Positions 60,836-64,000 of a stretch of 64,000 bases of DNA are shown here, one piece after another. The DNA lies in NCBI RefSeq assembly GCF_019795155.1, contig NZ_JAILYN010000012.1:32279-96278 (forward strand), in the 5' to 3' direction. The stretch is from Marinobacterium arenosum. GTDB taxonomy: Bacteria; Pseudomonadota; Gammaproteobacteria; Pseudomonadales; Balneatricaceae. A model generated the notes under the pieces. The model ran no database searches, was not told the DNA's origin, and was given only the letters and a program-made list of their open reading frames with translations. Position 1 is the first letter of the stretch; each line of letters opens with the position of its first letter. The translations under genes and the position numbers were made by a program.

Positions 60836-61261
60836 TTACTTGGCGCTGTCGATCATGTGCTCGATTGCGCCCTGGATCTCTTCGTCGGAGCAGTCGGCAC
60901 AGGTACCGCGCGGCGGCATGGCATTGATACCGTTGATAGCGTTGGCCAGCAGGGTTTCCATGCCCTTGGCGGCACGGTCGGTCCAGTCGGCGCTACCGAA
61001 CTTCGGCGCACCGGCGACACCTACGGCGTGGCAGGCTGCACACTTCTGGGTGTAGACATCGGCGCCGGAGCGCGCGCCACCGGCGGAAGCGGTTGCCGCC
61101 GCTGCGGCAGCGCCGCCACAGGTCTCGTCGCCTTCCAGGCAGACGGAACCGAGCGGCTTGATGCGCTCGATGATCGCTTCATCGCTGGTTGCGGCGCCAG
61201 CGGAGCTTGCCAGCGCGAAGCCCAGGCCCAGAGCACACAGAGCAGTAGTAAATTTGTTCAC
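60836..61261 (-). CDS. Cytochrome c5-type periplasmic monoheme cytochrome
   Basis: Signal peptide VNKFTTALCALGLGFALASSAGA, then a class I cytochrome c domain with CAACH heme site and the c5-typical second Cys pair in TCADCSDEE and Met in NAMPPRG. A low-complexity Ala stretch (GGAAAAAATASAGG) precedes the heme domain; another Cys pair (VCLEGDETC) is before it. The frame opens at a GTG six codons upstream, but the GTG at 61261 has GAGG 8 bases before it and gives a standard signal peptide. Electron donor to terminal oxidases or to NOR is possible. Confidence 0.9.
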   Translation of the reverse strand: MNKFTTALCALGLGFALASSAGAATSDEAIIERIKPLGSVCLEGDETCGGAAAAAATASAGGARSGADVYTQKCAACHAVGVAGAPKFGSADWTDRAAKGMETLLANAINGINAMPPRGTCADCSDEEIQGAIEHMIDSAK

Positions 61262-61896
61262 AATGACGACCTCAATCACTCTCAGAAATTATACGGCAGC
61301 GCGGCCTGGCCAGGTGCCCATTCAGGTCGGGCCGATGCAGACACAACTGCTCAAAGGTTAATCGGGCTCGGATTATATCTGACAATAAACACAACTGAAA
61401 TGGGGCGATTGTCCGGTTTCCGGTGGTGATCGTCCGTTTTTTCCCAGACTGGAATCCGCTGACGATTCTGATAACGCGCAGCTGCTCTTAACGCAGGGCT
61501 CGGCCGGTGAGTGAATCGCGTTGCCCTGAGCGGCAGATGGGTGGGGGAGAAAACAGGAGGGCGGAATAATCCGCAAGCTACCACCAATCGACGCGGTGGA
61601 GCAGCTGCACGAAGGCCAGCAGATATGGGAAAGGGGGAGCGCCTGCCGTGGCTTTATCCCGGGTCGATACGTTTCCTGATCGACCTGAGACTACCTTAGC
61701 GCGAAAAAATGACAGCAGGATGACCTGTGTCAACGGTTGGCCGGTTATCTATTGGTTGCAAACTGAACGATACTGAAGCGGTCGATACCCTGTCGCAGGG
61801 CGATGGTAAGATTCTGGCTAACAAAGCCGCTCAGGGGCTTGGCGAACGCGGTCGAGATGAGTATTATTACCGGCCTGCAAACACTTCCTTTGCAAC
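61262..61896. other. Intergenic region between cytochrome c5 and tRNA-Arg
   Basis: 635 bases without a convincing gene; a 62-codon frame at 61511-61699 has no ribosome site or recognisable product. The leftward cytochrome c5 promoter and the rightward tRNA promoter (61839-61867) are expected here. Confidence 0.7.
61839..61867 (+). promoter_or_regulatory. Sigma-70 promoter of tRNA-Arg
   Basis: TTGGCG and TATTAT separated by 17 bases, ending 29 bases before the mature tRNA 5' end. Confidence 0.75.
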
Positions 61897-61973
61897 GCGC
61901 CTGTAGCTCAGCTGGATAGAGTAGCAGGTTCCGATCCTGTTGGTCGGGGGTTCGAATCCCTCCAGGCGCGCCA
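61897..61973 (+). tRNA. tRNA-Arg, anticodon CCG
   Basis: 77 bases with acceptor stem GCGCCTG / CAGGCGC, discriminator G and encoded CCA. The anticodon stem GCAGG / CCTGT holds loop TTCCGAT, giving anticodon CCG at 61930-61932 for codon CGG. The T-arm GTTCGAATC is intact. An integrase gene begins 100 bases downstream, so the 3' half is the likely attachment site of an integrated element. Confidence 0.97.
61950..61973 (+). other. Probable attachment site core (att) at the tRNA-Arg 3' end
   Basis: The 3' half of the tRNA gene (from GGTTCGAATCCC to the CCA end) directly precedes a tyrosine integrase facing away from it, the standard layout for tRNA-targeted islands. The matching direct repeat at the other end of the element is outside the window, so this is inferred. 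Confidence 0.55.
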
Positions 61974-62073
61974 CTTTTTCTTGTCTAAGTCATTGATAAG
62001 AAAGCGCTTTTCAGAGTTTCCTTCACTGAAACGGTATCACAATTGGTTTCACATTCAGCCAAAGTGACCTGCC

Positions 62074-63408
62074 GTGCCACACCTGATTCATCGTTTTGGA
62101 CCTATCGCTGTGACTGTCCGCTACCTCTGGCAAAAGCATTCAGACGGCCCTTACTACTACCGTCGTCGTGTTCCCAAGGACATCGCCCCCAAGCTGGGCA
62201 AGACCTTCAATGTCATCGCCCTCCGGACCAGGGATAAGCTGTTGGCCGCTAAACGCATCGCCAAGCTTACCCGGCAGGATGACGAGCTGTGGTACAGAAT
62301 GCGTAACGGGCTGGCAACGAATAGCGCCAGGGAAGCGGCTCAAGCGTTGTTGGAAAGCTTCGATCTTGAGGCCAGGGCAGCGAATGAGCAGCAGGACCGG
62401 GAAATCCACGTTGATGTATTCCTTGAGAGCCTGGAGCGAAAGGTGCCTGGGAATGAGCATCCAGCAGATCATCTGGATGATCACGAACTCAGGGCGTTAG
62501 CCATCATCCAGGGCAAGGAAGAGTTTTCCTTGTCGGATGCCAAGCAGGTTTACCTGAAAAAACGGGATGGTCTGGAAACCAGGGCTGACAACCGGAAGCT
62601 CAGGAACGCGACTGACAGCTCCTTTGACTTGGTGATCGGAGCCATCGGTGATCGTAGTCTGAAGCAGTATCGCAGGAAGGACGTATCCGAAGTTATTCAC
62701 GGAGCGCTGGTTGCCGGATTGAAGACCACGACGATCAAACGGCGATTGGGAGTCGTTAGAGCCGCCGTGAATGAGCTGATCAAAGAGTACGAACTCGATG
62801 GGTTGCGGAATCCCTTTGCTGACTTCGAGATACCCAAACTAGGGCAGGACTCGGACGAACGGGCTTCCCTCAACGCTGAGCAGGTCCAGAAGCTACGGGC
62901 ATACGTGGCATCTAACAACACTGACAGCGCCAACATCATAGGGATGCTGCTGGATACCGGAGCACGTATCGCTGAGGTTGTCGGGCTGTGGCGTGATGAC
63001 GTTGTGCTGGATGCAGAGGTGCCGCATGTGGTGTTCCACGAGAACCCCATGAGACGGCTCAAGACAAAAGCATCAAAGCGCAAGATACCGTTGGTGGGGG
63101 ACGCCTTGAAGGCAGCTCAGAGGGCGTTAGAGAAGCCAGGGGAGGATGCGTTGTTCAGCCGTTACATGACACAGACGAAGGTCAAGAATGATGCTGCCTC
63201 AGCAGCGGTTAACAAGGTCTTGAAACGCCTGGACTGCCAGACTGCGCACTGTATGCGTCATACCATGCGTACCCGCCTCAGGAATGCGGATGTACCTGAG
63301 CCAAGGGCGAAGGAGATTCAAGGCTGGAGTCGGGAGTCTGTGGCAGATCAGTACGGTGAACAGACGGCACTTCGAAACCTCCGAGCTGACCTGTTGAAGA
63401 CTCTGTGA
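62074..63408 (+). CDS. Tyrosine recombinase/integrase of an integrated element
   Basis: 444 residues. N-terminal YYYRRRVPKDIAPKLGKTF segment typical of DUF6538-type integrases, a core-binding SAM-like domain (about 160-245), then the catalytic domain: Arg in DTGARIAEVVGL (about 297), Lys near SKRKIPL, HCMRH box (about 392-396), Trp in IQGWS and the nucleophile Tyr in VADQYGEQ (about 425). The start is GTG; a second GTG 12 codons later is an alternative. Base composition is lower in GC and codon choice less biased than in the genes to the left, a sign of transfer. Confidence 0.92.
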   Translation: MPHLIHRFGPIAVTVRYLWQKHSDGPYYYRRRVPKDIAPKLGKTFNVIALRTRDKLLAAKRIAKLTRQDDELWYRMRNGLATNSAREAAQALLESFDLEARAANEQQDREIHVDVFLESLERKVPGNEHPADHLDDHELRALAIIQGKEEFSLSDAKQVYLKKRDGLETRADNRKLRNATDSSFDLVIGAIGDRSLKQYRRKDVSEVIHGALVAGLKTTTIKRRLGVVRAAVNELIKEYELDGLRNPFADFEIPKLGQDSDERASLNAEQVQKLRAYVASNNTDSANIIGMLLDTGARIAEVVGLWRDDVVLDAEVPHVVFHENPMRRLKTKASKRKIPLVGDALKAAQRALEKPGEDALFSRYMTQTKVKNDAASAAVNKVLKRLDCQTAHCMRHTMRTRLRNADVPEPRAKEIQGWSRESVADQYGEQTALRNLRADLLKTL

Positions 63409-63447
63409 GAGTAGCGGGGTGTCAAAGCGGCATAGGTTGAAACAAAA

Positions 63448-63459
63448 CCCCCCCCCCCC
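63448..63459. repeat. Run of 12 C between integrase and IS element
   Basis: An uninterrupted C12 tract in an otherwise balanced spacer. It sits about 10 bases from the apparent end of the IS256-family element, so it could be the insertion target or a sequencing-sensitive spot. Confidence 0.9.
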
Positions 63460-63469
63460 GGCCATCTGC

Positions 63470-64000
63470 CGAGACCCTGTAAATAATTCTGTGTAACTGC
63501 CAAGGTTAAATATAGTCCGCCAAGCGGTCTTCAAATTCGATCATAAAGCGGTTCAGGGCAGCCTTCCAGTTCCTGATGGGCATTGTCCATTTTTTGGAGG
63601 CATCCTGGATCGCCAGGTAGATCACCTTTCTGGCCGAATCGTCCGTTGGGAACAACTTCCGCTTCTTGAGCGCCTTGCGAATAACACTGTTGAGTGACTC
63701 AATGGCGTTGGTCGTGTAGATCGCTTTGCGGATGTCCTGGGGGTAGTTGAACAGGGTGTTCAGGTTTTCCCAATGCATGCGCCATGAACGGCTGATTTGG
63801 GGGTACTTATCGTCCCAACGCTCGGCAAACTGAGTCAGCGCCTGCAAGGCTTCCTCTTCAGTGACAGACTGATAGATCCGCTTCAGATCGGAGGTGACCG
63901 CCTTGTAGTCCTTCCACGGCACGTATTTGACCGAATTACGCACCATGTGAACAATACAGAGCTGGATCCGGGTTTCGGGGTAGGCCGTATTGATCGCATC
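63470..64000 (-). mobile_element. IS256-family insertion sequence, right end inside window
   Basis: The transposase frame runs off the window edge. The visible end is taken as about 63470, where CGAGACCCTGTAAATAATTC begins, because an inverted-repeat-like terminal sequence is expected 20-40 bases beyond the transposase stop. The exact terminus and target duplication cannot be confirmed without the other end. Confidence 0.7.
63506..64000 (-). CDS. IS256-family transposase, C-terminal part (start outside window)
   Basis: The reading frame enters from the right edge (DAINTAYPETRIQLCIVHMV...) and runs about 164 codons to a stop at 63506. The C-terminal part of the mutator/IS256 transposase is clear: IVHMVRNSVKYVPWKDYKAV, DDKYPQISRSW, and the catalytic Glu region IYTTNAIESLNSVIRKALKK. 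The first DDE aspartate should be outside the window. The frame shows no internal break, so the copy may be active. Confidence 0.93.
   Translation of the reverse strand, partial: DAINTAYPETRIQLCIVHMVRNSVKYVPWKDYKAVTSDLKRIYQSVTEEEALQALTQFAERWDDKYPQISRSWRMHWENLNTLFNYPQDIRKAIYTTNAIESLNSVIRKALKKRKLFPTDDSARKVIYLAIQDASKKWTMPIRNWKAALNRFMIEFEDRLADYI

Noticed and set aside
61511..61699. 62-codon frame before tRNA-Arg
   Set aside because: No Shine-Dalgarno sequence, arbitrary composition, no recognisable domain.

Overview
The window is a contiguous stretch of a GC-rich gammaproteobacterial chromosome. Several neighbourhoods match the Pseudomonas arrangement as I remember it: ilvE-glnE, CYTH phosphatase/TIGR00153/pit/argE/argA, glnK-amtB-ubiK-comM, rep and cytochrome c5. 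An order Pseudomonadales/Oceanospirillales relative is likely; the genus cannot be fixed from this sequence. Almost everything up to about 61.9 kb looks like native, densely packed chromosome. The last 2 kb is the left edge of an integrated element.

Layout. 0-10.6 kb: branched-chain aminotransferase (5' cut), GlnE, an inorganic triphosphatase, a phosphate transporter pair, and arginine synthesis genes argE and argA. 10.6-15.1 kb: a YjgN/M48 protease pair, ribosome hibernation factor, and a LysR regulator divergent from a monooxygenase/DUF2798 pair. 15.1-20.7 kb: a PhoPQ-like two-component system in line with PepSY and glycine-zipper envelope genes, then a chemoreceptor. 20.9-24.6 kb: a small membrane protein, alanine dehydrogenase, ilvD. 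24.9-32.9 kb: a complete nitric oxide reductase locus (norR divergent from norCBDQEF) with a sigma-54 promoter and a ladder of NorR-type dyads, followed by an ArsC-like phosphatase. 33.2-39.9 kb: an arginine succinyltransferase (ast) catabolic operon, astC-M20 hydrolase-astA-astD-astB. 40-46.7 kb: a PAS-GGDEF-EAL protein, a P-II/AmtB/P-II nitrogen operon under a sigma-54/NtrC promoter, ubiK, and a catalytically degenerate GGDEF-EAL protein. 46.7-51 kb: a MerR regulator and CDF-like metal transporter, LysR/OsmC, comM. 51.3-56.7 kb: an mdeR-mdeA-mdeB methionine degradation cluster and an FMN reductase. 56.7-61.3 kb: another GGDEF-EAL protein, rep helicase, cytochrome c5. 61.9-64 kb: tRNA-Arg(CCG), a tyrosine integrase just downstream of it, and the end of an IS256-family element.

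The strongest unusual signals are these. (1) The astA/astD junction is tandemly duplicated. Two extra 104-bp copies create two 35-codon mini-ORFs chained by ATGA stop/start overlaps between astA and astD. (2) A carboxypeptidase-G2-like M20 hydrolase is embedded in the ast operon and no astE is visible, so it may do the last step. (3) Two kinds of heptanucleotide tandem arrays occur, one array ending 21 bp before argA. (4) Three families of dispersed intergenic repeats are present. (5) NorB carries a C-terminal Cys-rich tail. (6) A GGDEF-EAL protein has lost both active sites.

The genes share a nitrogen and amino-acid theme: GlnE, P-II/AmtB, arginine synthesis and catabolism, alanine dehydrogenase, methionine gamma-lyase, branched-chain synthesis. 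NO detoxification or denitrification sits beside it.
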